Source of the DNA: Aromatoleum toluvorans
GTDB taxonomy: Bacteria > Pseudomonadota > Gammaproteobacteria > Burkholderiales > Rhodocyclaceae
Direction of reading: 5' to 3'
NCBI RefSeq assembly: GCF_012910905.1
Contig: NZ_WTVN01000002.1
Coordinates: 1 to 64,000, forward strand
DNA: 64,000 bases
This document shows positions 53,193-61,183 of this stretch, in pieces. The notes beneath the pieces are model-generated. The model saw only the letters and a list, made by a program, of their open reading frames with translations, had not been told where the DNA came from and made no database searches. The position numbers were made by a program, and so were the translations under genes. How positions within the stretch are numbered: position 1 is the stretch's first letter; every line of letters begins with the position of its first letter.

Positions 53193-53222
53193 TTTACAAG
53201 CCGTCCGGCCTGCTTTTACAAT
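53193..53222 (+). promoter_or_regulatory. Promoter with operator copy g upstream of the thiolase gene
   Basis: -35 TTTACA (53193-53198) and -10 TACAAT (53217-53222) are separated by 18 bases, which are almost entirely the operator core CAAGCCGTCCGGCCTGCTTT (53197-53216). The thiolase start is 63 bp downstream of the -10. This is the clearest promoter-operator fusion in the window. Confidence 0.8.
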
Positions 53223-53285
53223 CGACAGCAGAAGACGCGGCAGGCAGACGCCTGCTGAACCGGTTCAATGTTTGGAGAAGATGGA

Positions 53286-54470
53286 ATGACCCAACGCGAG
53301 ATCTTCGTTGTCGCTGCGGCACGCACCGCAATCGGCACTTATGGCGGCGCCCTGAAGGACGTGCCCATGACGCAGCTGGCAACGACCGTCGTGCGCGCCG
53401 CGCTGGAACGCAGCGGTGTCGCGCCCGACGCCGTCGGCCATGTCGTCATGGGCAACGTCGTCCCCACCGAACCGCGCGACGCCTATTTGAGCCGGATCGC
53501 CGCGATGGACGCGGGTCTACCGAAGGAAGTGCCGGCCTTCAACGTCAATCGCCTGTGCGGCTCGGCGCTGCAGGCCGTCATCTCGGCCGCACAGACCATC
53601 CTGCTCGGCGACGCCGAGGTCGCGATCGGCGGCGGCGCGGAGACCATGAGCCGCGGCCCCTACCTCGTCCCCGCCGCGCGCTGGGGTGCCCGCATGGGCG
53701 ACACCGCGCTCGTCGACTACATGAACGGCATCCTCCACGACCCCTGGCAGCGCATCCACATGGGCGTGACCGCGGAGAACGTCGCCGCGCGCTACGGCAT
53801 CTCGCGCTCGGCCCAGGACGAACTCGCTCTCGAAAGCCAGCGCCGCGCGGCACGGGCGATCGCGGAAGGCCACTTCGCCTCGCAGATCGTTCCCGTCGAG
53901 CAGCAGACCCGCAAGGGGCCGGTGCCGTTCGCCGTCGACGAACACGTCCGGAGCGACGTCACCGCCGAACAACTGGCGAAAATGAAGGCGGTTTTCCAGA
54001 AGGACGGCACCGTCACCGCCGGCAACGCCTCGGGTCTGAACGACGGCGCCGCGGCGCTGGTACTCGCGAGCGGCGACGCCGTGCGCAGGCACGGCCTGCA
54101 GCCGCTCGCCCGCCTCGTCGGCTACGCGCATGCGGGCGTCGAGCCGGAATACATGGGCGTCGGCCCGATCCCGGCGACGCGCAACGTCCTCGCGCGCACC
54201 GGACTGCGGATCGCGGACCTCGACGTGATCGAGTCCAACGAGGCCTTCGCTGCCCAGGCCTGCGCCGTGTCCGGTGAACTCGGCTTCGATCCCGCGAAGG
54301 TCAATCCGAACGGCTCCGGCATCTCGCTCGGCCATCCGGTCGGCGCGACCGGCGCGATCATCGCGACCAAGGCGATCTACGAACTGCAGCGCATCGGCGG
54401 CCGCTACGCCCTCGCGACGATGTGCATCGGCGGCGGACAGGGCATCGCCGCGATCTTCGAGCGCACCTGA
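53286..54470 (+). CDS. Acetyl-CoA acyltransferase (thiolase)
   Basis: The 394-residue thiolase has the nucleophilic Cys91 in [13 protein letters not shown], the GHPVGATG His motif and the CIGGGQG second Cys near the C-terminus, all of the biosynthetic/degradative thiolase type. It cleaves a 3-oxoacyl-CoA with CoA in the last step of beta-oxidation. The ATG at 53286 has GGAGA 10-14 bases upstream; an ATG at 53268 is in frame but the family begins at the later one. The next gene, 21 bp downstream, is the 3-hydroxyacyl-CoA dehydrogenase. Confidence 0.95.
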   Translation: MTQREIFVVAAARTAIGTYGGALKDVPMTQLATTVVRAALERSGVAPDAVGHVVMGNVVPTEPRDAYLSRIAAMDAGLPKEVPAFNVNRLCGSALQAVISAAQTILLGDAEVAIGGGAETMSRGPYLVPAARWGARMGDTALVDYMNGILHDPWQRIHMGVTAENVAARYGISRSAQDELALESQRRAARAIAEGHFASQIVPVEQQTRKGPVPFAVDEHVRSDVTAEQLAKMKAVFQKDGTVTAGNASGLNDGAAALVLASGDAVRRHGLQPLARLVGYAHAGVEPEYMGVGPIPATRNVLARTGLRIADLDVIESNEAFAAQACAVSGELGFDPAKVNPNGSGISLGHPVGATGAIIATKAIYELQRIGGRYALATMCIGGGQGIAAIFERT

Positions 54471-54490
54471 CAATGGACGGCACAAACGAC

Positions 54491-55339
54491 ATGACACTCA
54501 ACACGATCGGCGTCATCGGCGCCGGAACCATGGGCAACGGCATCGCGCAGGTCTGCGCCAGCAGCGGCATGGCCGTCGTGATGCTGGACGTCTCCGACGA
54601 GGCGCTGCGCCGCGGCGTCGCCACCATCGAAGCCAGCCTCGCACGCATGGTGAAGAAGGGGGCCCTGTCCGAAACCGCCCGCAGCGAAACGCTTGCGCGC
54701 ATCCGCGTGACGACCGACTATGCGGCGCTTGCCGACTGCGACTTCGTCATCGAGGCGGCGACCGAAAACCTGGAACTCAAGAAGAAGATCCTGCGCCAGG
54801 CCGGCGAAGCGACGCGCCCGACCGCGATCGTCGCGACCAACACGTCCTCCCTGTCGGTCACCGAACTCGCCGCGGCCCTGCCCCATCCCGAGCGCTTCGT
54901 CGGCACCCACTTCTTCAACCCGGTGCCCGTCATGGGCCTCGTCGAGGTCATCGCGGCGATGCAGACGAGCGCCGCGACGCTGGACGCAACCCGGGCCTTC
55001 GTTGCGGCGATCGGCAAGCAGATCGTCGTCGCACGGAACAGTCCGGGCTTTGCCGTGAACCGCATCCTCGTGCCCATGATCAACGAGGCCATCTTCGCCC
55101 TGCAGGAAGGCCTCGCGACGCGCGAGGACATCGACGCCGGCATGCGCCTGGGCTGCAACCACCCGATCGGCCCCCTCGCGCTGGCCGACCTCATCGGATT
55201 GGACACGCTGCTGGCCGTGGTCGAATCCTTCCACCACGGCTTCGACGACCCGAAGTATCGACCCGCCCCGCTGCTCAAGGAAATGGTCGCCGCCGGGTAT
55301 CTGGGGCGCAAATCCGGCCGCGGATTCTTCGAGTACTGA
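54491..55339 (+). CDS. 3-hydroxybutyryl-CoA dehydrogenase family protein
   Basis: The 282-residue NAD-dependent dehydrogenase has [14 protein letters not shown] for NAD, catalytic [19 protein letters not shown] with the active His, and [16 protein letters not shown]. The end, [11 protein letters not shown], is also conserved. It oxidises 3-hydroxyacyl-CoA to 3-oxoacyl-CoA just before the thiolase step. Length is typical. An in-frame ATG at 54473 would add six residues. A strong terminator lies 74 bp after its stop. Confidence 0.93.
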   Translation: MTLNTIGVIGAGTMGNGIAQVCASSGMAVVMLDVSDEALRRGVATIEASLARMVKKGALSETARSETLARIRVTTDYAALADCDFVIEAATENLELKKKILRQAGEATRPTAIVATNTSSLSVTELAAALPHPERFVGTHFFNPVPVMGLVEVIAAMQTSAATLDATRAFVAAIGKQIVVARNSPGFAVNRILVPMINEAIFALQEGLATREDIDAGMRLGCNHPIGPLALADLIGLDTLLAVVESFHHGFDDPKYRPAPLLKEMVAAGYLGRKSGRGFFEY

Positions 55340-55412
55340 CCTCTATCCGGCACCCCGTGGGGGCCGCCCTTCTCTCTTTCCTCCGGCTCCATACTCTCCT
55401 CCGGAGCACTTC

Positions 55413-55439
55413 AATCCCGCCTCACGGCGGGATTTTTTT
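55413..55439 (+). terminator. Rho-independent terminator after the dehydrogenase gene
   Basis: AATCCCGCC (55413-55421) and GGCGGGATT (55426-55434) form a perfect 9-bp stem around a TCAC loop, followed by a T-run. It marks the right end of the catabolic island; the next 190 bp hold no evident gene. Confidence 0.92.
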
Positions 55440-55627
55440 GGCTCATCGCACGTTCGCGAAGAAGGGGCGACGGACAGCACCCTTGACGCACAGCTCCCGG
55501 ACGACACCTTACGTGACAGGAACGGATTGATCAGATTGCAGTGGAAGTCTCGCCCGCATAGGCAGCGCACGGGCTATGCGGCGGCGATACCATTAGAGCA
55601 TCTGACCGAAAGACGGCACCTGCACTC

Positions 55628-58600
55628 ATGACCAGCCTTCCCAACGGCCTCTATGATCTGCTGCTTGACGGGCGCATTCGCGAACTCGCGCTGCAGCTAC
55701 GCGATGCGGGGCACGCCGACATCGAGCACCTCACCGGCGACGCCCGCCGCCGCCGGCTGGTCGAAGTGCTCGCCCGACTGCTGCCCGATTTGCTCGAAGA
55801 GGCGACCGACGCCGAAGACGACATCGCACGCGAGCAACGCGAACTGGCGCTCATCAATGGCCTGCTTACCCACCTGCGATGCGGCGATGCTCCCGCCGGG
55901 GAGTGGACTGCGCCCGTACTGGCGCTGCGCTCGATTCATCGCGGCAATACCCGTCCCGCACAGCCTCCCACCGGCTTGCTCGCTCCATGGCTATTCACCG
56001 CCGGGCGCGCCGACCCCTCGCTGTTCGCCGAGCTTCGGGCCGAGCTCAGTTCAGCCGATCACGTGGACATCGTCGTCAGCTTCATCACCTGGAGCGGGCT
56101 GCGCAAACTCCTCGACGTGCTGGAATCCGTCACCGCGGTCGGCGCCGACGGCCAACCGCGCACGCGGCTACGCGTCATCACGACCACCTATACCGGCGCG
56201 ACCGAAGCCCGCGCCGTCGAGACGCTCGCGGCCCTGCCGGGCGTGGAACTCCGCATCTCCCTCGACGGCCGCCGCAGCCGCCTGCACGCGAAGGCCTGGC
56301 TGTTTCACCGCGCGACCGGCTTCGGCACGGCCTTCGTCGGCAGCGCCAACCTGTCCGCGGCCGCGCTGCTCGGTGGCGTCGAATGGACGGTGAAATTCAC
56401 CCAGGCCGGGCAGACCGATCTCTTCGCCGCTGCCGAGGCGCATTTCGAGACGCTGTGGAACGATCCGGAATTCCAGCGCTTCGACCCGCAGGACGACACG
56501 CATCGCCTGGAACTGCGCCGCGCGCTGCAGCAGGCCAAGGGCACGAACACCGAACCCATTGCCACTCCCACGTGGTTCGATCTGCAGCCGAAGACCTATC
56601 AGCAGGCGATGCTCGACCGCCTTGCTGCCGAACGCCGTCACGGTCGAACGCGGAATCTGGTCGTCGCGGCGACCGGCACCGGCAAAACCGTCGTCGCAGC
56701 ATTCGACTACAAGCGCCTGTGCGAGCAGCAGGGCGGCAAGCCGCGTCTGCTGTTTGTCGCCCATCGCGTCGAGCTCTTGCGGCAGGCCATCGAAACTTAC
56801 CGGCAGGTGCTGCGCGCCCCGGCCTTCGGCGAGCTCCTGGCCGACGGCAACCAGCCCGACAGCAGCGAGCACCTCTTCGCGACCATCATGTCGGTCGCCG
56901 CCCGCGATCTGCTTGCAAGCCACGGCGTTGACTACTGGAACACCGTCGTCATCGACGAATGCCACCACCTGCCGGCGAGCCAGTTCGACGCCTTCGCGAG
57001 CACGATCCGCCCGCGCTTTCTGCTCGGTCTCACCGCGACGCCCGAGCGTGCCGACGGACGCTCCGTGCTGCAATACTTCGACGCACGCCCCGACGGCAGT
57101 CCTGCGATCGAACTGCGCCTGTGGGACGCGCTCGACCAGCAACTCCTCGCGCCCTTCGAGTATTACGCGAGCACCGACAGCACCGACCTCAGCCGCATCC
57201 GCTGGAATCAGCCCGGCGAACTCGCCCAGCTCGCAAACGTCATCAGCGGCAACGACGCACGCGCCCGTCTGGTGATCCACGCCATCGAGCAATACGTCGC
57301 CGACCACGCCGCCATGCGCGCGATCGCGTTCTGCGTCGATATCGCCCACGCGAATTTCATGGCCGAGCGGCTCACGGCGGCGGGCCTTCCGGCGCTCGCG
57401 ATCACCAGCCAGACACCACGCGACGTCCGCGAACGCGCCCCGCAAGACCTCGCCGCCGGCACGCTGAAAGTGGTTTGCACCGTCGATCTCTACAACGAGG
57501 GCGTCGACATCCCGGAAGCCAACACGCTGCTGCTCCTGCGACCGACTCAAAGCCCAGTCGTGTTCCAGCAACAACTCGGGCGCGGCCTACGCCTCGCCGA
57601 CGGCAAGGAGAGTTGCCTCGTCCTCGATTTCGTCGGGCGGCTGCAAGACGATTTCCGCTTCGACCTGCTGTATCGCTCGATTACCGGCCTCAACCGCCAG
57701 CAGCTCATTGAAGCCGTTGAACAGGGCTTCACGACGCTGCCCCCCGGCTGCCACATCCAGTTCGATCGCGTCGCGCGCGATGCCGTCCTGCGGGGCCTGC
57801 GCCAGATCAGCAACCAGAACTGGCGTCGCCTCACCGCGGAACTGCGCTATTACGCCACCACCCGCCGCGGCGCGCCCCTGACGCTCGCCGACTTCGTCCG
57901 CGACCAGTGCCTGGACCTCGAAGACCTCTACGACGGCAAGCCCGGCTGGACTGCGCTGCGCCGCGCCGCTGGCCTCGAACACTCCCCGCCCGACCCCGAC
58001 GAAATCTACCTAGGCAAACACTTCGCGGCACTCCTGCATATCGACGATCCGGAGCACCTCCGGATCCTGCGCCGCGTCGCAGAAAACCCTGGCGACCTCG
58101 CCGGCCAGCTCACGCCCACCGCGCGCGGCCGTCTGCAAATGCTCGCCTACCAGCTTTTCAGCGACCGCAGCGCGCTGATGGACGTCCCCGCCTTCCTCGC
58201 CCGCATGGCCGACAACCCCGCCATGTGCCGTGAACTCGGGGAACTCGCCATGTGCCTCGACGAGCGCGCCGACCTCGACCCGGAGCCTCTCCCCGGCGCC
58301 CCCGCCGACTGGCCGCTCACGCTGCATGCCGCCTACCAAATCCGCGAAGTCCTGACCGCCGTCGGCTGGCTCACGCCGGAACGCCGCGCGCCCTTCCAGG
58401 CTGGTGTGTTGGCGTTGCCCGAACACAAGACCGAACTCCTGTTCGTGACCCTCGACAAGCGCGACGGCTTCAATGAACGCATCGCCTATCACGACTACGC
58501 AATCAGCCCCGAGCTCTTCCACTGGCAATCACAAAACTCCGCCGGGCCGGACACCCCCGCCGGGCGCCGCTATTGCGAATCGCCGGGCAATGGATGGAAG

Positions 58601-58762
58601 TTCCAGCTTTTCGTGCGGGACGCCCGTGGGCAGGCGTATCGAGCCTTGGGGCCGGTGACGCTGGAGCGCTGGGAGGGCGACCGGCCGCTGTCGATTACGT
58701 GGCGGCTGGAGCGGGCGTTGCCGGTGGGTTTGTTTAGGCGGTATAGCGTCTTGAGGACTTGA
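55628..58762 (+). CDS. PLD-domain SF2 helicase with DUF3427
   Basis: The 1044-residue protein has an N-terminal phospholipase D-like module (residues about 130-290, with SRLHAKAWLF and FVGSANLS). A DEAD/DEAH helicase core follows: Walker A AATGTGKTVVAAF, DECHH as Walker B, and motif VI QQLGRGLR. The C-terminal segment from about residue 560 on is typical of DUF3427. The single HxK motif suggests a nuclease or a dimer-forming PLD domain. It probably acts on DNA; related helicase-nuclease fusions are found in defence islands. It is co-located with the low-GC island and the second helicase. Confidence 0.85.
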   Translation: MTSLPNGLYDLLLDGRIRELALQLRDAGHADIEHLTGDARRRRLVEVLARLLPDLLEEATDAEDDIAREQRELALINGLLTHLRCGDAPAGEWTAPVLALRSIHRGNTRPAQPPTGLLAPWLFTAGRADPSLFAELRAELSSADHVDIVVSFITWSGLRKLLDVLESVTAVGADGQPRTRLRVITTTYTGATEARAVETLAALPGVELRISLDGRRSRLHAKAWLFHRATGFGTAFVGSANLSAAALLGGVEWTVKFTQAGQTDLFAAAEAHFETLWNDPEFQRFDPQDDTHRLELRRALQQAKGTNTEPIATPTWFDLQPKTYQQAMLDRLAAERRHGRTRNLVVAATGTGKTVVAAFDYKRLCEQQGGKPRLLFVAHRVELLRQAIETYRQVLRAPAFGELLADGNQPDSSEHLFATIMSVAARDLLASHGVDYWNTVVIDECHHLPASQFDAFASTIRPRFLLGLTATPERADGRSVLQYFDARPDGSPAIELRLWDALDQQLLAPFEYYASTDSTDLSRIRWNQPGELAQLANVISGNDARARLVIHAIEQYVADHAAMRAIAFCVDIAHANFMAERLTAAGLPALAITSQTPRDVRERAPQDLAAGTLKVVCTVDLYNEGVDIPEANTLLLLRPTQSPVVFQQQLGRGLRLADGKESCLVLDFVGRLQDDFRFDLLYRSITGLNRQQLIEAVEQGFTTLPPGCHIQFDRVARDAVLRGLRQISNQNWRRLTAELRYYATTRRGAPLTLADFVRDQCLDLEDLYDGKPGWTALRRAAGLEHSPPDPDEIYLGKHFAALLHIDDPEHLRILRRVAENPGDLAGQLTPTARGRLQMLAYQLFSDRSALMDVPAFLARMADNPAMCRELGELAMCLDERADLDPEPLPGAPADWPLTLHAAYQIREVLTAVGWLTPERRAPFQAGVLALPEHKTELLFVTLDKRDGFNERIAYHDYAISPELFHWQSQNSAGPDTPAGRRYCESPGNGWKFQLFVRDARGQAYRALGPVTLERWEGDRPLSITWRLERALPVGLFRRYSVLRT

Positions 58763-58859
58763 GGCAGTCCGCGGTGGTGCCGTCCGGTTCTCGGAGGAAC
58801 CGATTGTTACCACCATCGCCCTTTCATTGCACTTCTTTCGACGGTCCAAGGAGGCATAG

Positions 58860-59615
58860 CTACGATCGAACAAGCACAGCGCACTGGTCAGCGGAGAAAT
58901 TCAAGTTGTCGCTGATCGTGCCTGCGAACGAGCCTTCTAAAATCAGGTTTGGTGTATCGCTGCTTTCGTAACGCTTGAGCATCGAGCCAAGCAGCAAGTA
59001 ACTACTGTCATCCTCTGGTGGCGTCCGAGGACATTTACAGTCTGACCAGAAACCATCCGTCGCCAGCACCCACGAGCTGCCCTCCGGTGCCATCAATTCA
59101 AGAATGTCCGGGTCCTCATGACGTCTTGCGTTTAATGTCCGGGTAACAATATTTGGATTGGGTATAACCAGTGAAGAGCCATTACGCTGACAGATGTCAC
59201 CAAGCCTGTGCGTCTCCGTTAACCATATGATTTCTCCGCTCTGTGACTCGAAGCCAATTCGGCAGTCGCCGCATGTAAAAGCCAAACCGGTATTTGGAAA
59301 CGCGTGAGGCAATAGCAGTGCAGCAAAGCATGCCCGTTCCTGAAAGAGCCCCTCAGAACGTAGCTTCCGCTGCGCGTTGCGCATCGCTGTTACCACTTGC
59401 TCTTGTGACGCCCAATCAGTGGGTAGCCCATTCAAGAGAGCGTTGATCCATAACTCATTAAAACGAACGCCATTCTTTCCCTTTGAGGACGCGTCGATAA
59501 TTACCGCGAAGGTGTATGCCTTCCCGCCGAAAAGGCCGCATGCATCGCGATTTTCGCCCCGCTCAGCTCCACGCCGACTAGTCCACTGCCACTCGATTCG
59601 AGTTTCGATGTTCAT
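58860..59615 (-). CDS. PP2C-family Ser/Thr phosphatase-like protein (third gene of low-GC operon)
   Basis: The 251-residue protein matches the PP2C pattern throughout: RGENRDACGLF (RxxNxD), YTFAVIIDASSKGKNG at the metal Asp, FTCGDCRIGF (GDSR motif), VTRTLNARRH, SSWVLATDGFWSD (the SDG metal site) and a final DNLNFSADQCAVLV. The usual VxDGxGG has become IDASSKG. It probably dephosphorylates a protein. Its start overlaps the nucleotidyltransferase stop by four bases (ATGA). It is the last gene of a three-gene operon of low GC content. Confidence 0.8.
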   Translation of the reverse strand: MNIETRIEWQWTSRRGAERGENRDACGLFGGKAYTFAVIIDASSKGKNGVRFNELWINALLNGLPTDWASQEQVVTAMRNAQRKLRSEGLFQERACFAALLLPHAFPNTGLAFTCGDCRIGFESQSGEIIWLTETHRLGDICQRNGSSLVIPNPNIVTRTLNARRHEDPDILELMAPEGSSWVLATDGFWSDCKCPRTPPEDDSSYLLLGSMLKRYESSDTPNLILEGSFAGTISDNLNFSADQCAVLVRS

Positions 59616-60319
59616 GCCAAGTCACGGAAACCAATCACAAGCTTGATACGATCGACGAGCAACTCTTCGCGGCCACTATCGCTGTTCGCGGCCGCCTGTA
59701 CGGCGTAATCGAAATCACGTGTTCGCAGCAATGCTGAGAACTGCTCACTTATGTAAACCCGCATCGCTTTTGGAGCCGCCAGTATTTCGGCCGGAAGCTC
59801 AGGTCGCCCATCCAGCAAATTCAAAATATCCTCGATGTCCCGACTTTCAAGTGGGTCGTCATTTCCGCGATTGCGATAGGCCTCTAGTTTTGTCGCAATA
59901 AAGTACTCCGGCCGCACCAACCGAATTGTCAGCTTTTCACTGAGGCGATATTCCTCTGCCTTCTGGAGAGCATCCCTATACCAGATATTCGAAAAACTGA
60001 GAATAGAGGCATCATCTGGCATGAAATCTACACGAAGACCATTCAGGTACATGGCGCAGATAGGGCCGTCTTCCTGCATGTCCTCTTTGAAACCCTTAGA
60101 CCGAAGCTTATCGAGTAACTCGTGCCAACCCCGCGTGCTGATTACGTGAACGATTAAATCGACATCGTCGGTGTGCCGTACCAGCTCCCGCGTATAAGGA
60201 TCGGTGAGGAGGAGGCCGGTTGTACAGCCGCCAACAAAGGCAACTTCCTTGCATAAGTCCGGCCCGATAGCCTCCGCGACACACGCAATCATCGCGACAT
60301 GATCATCGTAAATTGACAT
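59612..60319 (-). CDS. AbiEii-like nucleotidyltransferase (second gene of low-GC operon)
   Basis: The 235-residue nucleotidyltransferase has VAFVGGCTTGLLLTDP (hGG) and HTDDVDLIVHV with Asp52 and Asp54 as metal ligands, followed by VRPEYFIATKLEAYRNRGNDDPLESRDIEDILNLLDGRP. This last stretch is typical of DUF1814/AbiEii-type and MenT-like enzymes that modify tRNA or proteins with nucleotides. It is likely the toxic or signalling component. It begins two bases after the stop of the winged-helix gene. Confidence 0.82.
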   Translation of the reverse strand: MSIYDDHVAMIACVAEAIGPDLCKEVAFVGGCTTGLLLTDPYTRELVRHTDDVDLIVHVISTRGWHELLDKLRSKGFKEDMQEDGPICAMYLNGLRVDFMPDDASILSFSNIWYRDALQKAEEYRLSEKLTIRLVRPEYFIATKLEAYRNRGNDDPLESRDIEDILNLLDGRPELPAEILAAPKAMRVYISEQFSALLRTRDFDYAVQAAANSDSGREELLVDRIKLVIGFRDLA

Positions 60320-60321
60320 TA

Positions 60322-60975
60322 TTAATCCCGAAGGACATCCTCTAATTTCTTGATTGCCAGATTTCGCTCTCGCGGCAAACCGAGGCGAATTGAGTCCACT
60401 AGAGCCAGTAATATGTATAGGTTTCGGTCCTTTCGTACTGCCATCGTTACAGTCTTGAAGAGAGGCTCTACCGCCAAACCTGATGTGTTACCTCTAGGAT
60501 CAGGCCAAACGGGAATTTGTTGTCCGGCAGACCTGAGCTCGCCACCAAACACGGGTGCCATTAGGCCGGTTGCGATCCCTCTTGTCATTTCTTGCATCTT
60601 AGCGGGAAACACATAGCGAATCCCATAAATGATAAAATCGCGTAAAGCCCTTGTATTTACTGTCGGAACGGCACCATCACGGGAAATCTTCGCGAGCCCT
60701 GACTGGTAACATCGATTAAGTGCGTTGCTAATTTCCGACTTGCTAATCCCTGTAAGCATGGACAGGGACCGGACACTATAGAGGTCAGAATCAGGTCCCT
60801 TTCCATACGATGGAAAACCGAGATCAAACTGCTCGTGCGATTCATCCTCGTCGCTCCAATCTCGCCAAGCTTCAAGTGGCGTAAGCTTGTTACCGAAGGG
60901 GGCGTCTCGCTCTTGTTGCTCCTGCTTCGAGAGTGAAACCAACTTCAGCAACAAATATACGTCTTGACTTTTCAC
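60322..60975 (-). CDS. Winged-helix protein (first gene of low-GC operon)
   Basis: The 217-residue protein has a central winged helix-turn-helix (about residues 66-105: YSVRSLSMLTGISKSEISNALNRCYQSGLAK) and a C-terminal region with VEPLFKTVTMAVRKDRNLYILLALVDSIRLG. I read it as the regulator or antitoxin component of the operon. It starts at GTG 60975 after GAGGA. A 26-bp near-palindrome lies 18 bp upstream. The N-terminal 65 residues show no recognised domain. Confidence 0.72.
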   Translation of the reverse strand: MKSQDVYLLLKLVSLSKQEQQERDAPFGNKLTPLEAWRDWSDEDESHEQFDLGFPSYGKGPDSDLYSVRSLSMLTGISKSEISNALNRCYQSGLAKISRDGAVPTVNTRALRDFIIYGIRYVFPAKMQEMTRGIATGLMAPVFGGELRSAGQQIPVWPDPRGNTSGLAVEPLFKTVTMAVRKDRNLYILLALVDSIRLGLPRERNLAIKKLEDVLRD

Positions 60976-60992
60976 AATCTGTCCTCAGCACA

Positions 60993-61018
60993 TGTCCACA
61001 GTCCATGGACAATGGACA
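60993..61018. promoter_or_regulatory. 26-bp operator-like palindrome upstream of the low-GC operon
   Basis: TGTCCA (60993-60998) and TGGACA (61013-61018) flank the perfect palindrome GTCCATGGAC (61001-61010). Over 26 bases only two base pairs break the symmetry. It lies 18 bp upstream of the winged-helix gene start, in the promoter zone, and is probably its autoregulatory site. Confidence 0.7.
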
Positions 61019-61183
61019 CATACTCTTTCGACCTCTCCCTTCTGTCAAGCGCAATCGCGCTCATGGAATGCTGAATCTGTTGGCGGTTTGACCGTCCTTC
61101 CATATCTCTGGCTTGCGTCTTCCTTCGCAGACCTGATCCAGAGACGAAAATCACATTTCGACCATGGGCTGTCCCCATGCGGG

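Larger units (their letters stand above)
52751..53285. other. Divergent control region between synthetase and thiolase operons
   Basis: This 535-bp stretch holds no supported gene. It contains operator copies f and g, each near one of the divergent operons, and about 270 bp of AT-richer sequence between them with no clear motif. Confidence 0.7.

Noticed and set aside
56168-57574. 468-codon minus-strand frame inside the helicase gene
   Set aside because: Antisense shadow; the helicase frame is continuous with all SF2 motifs.
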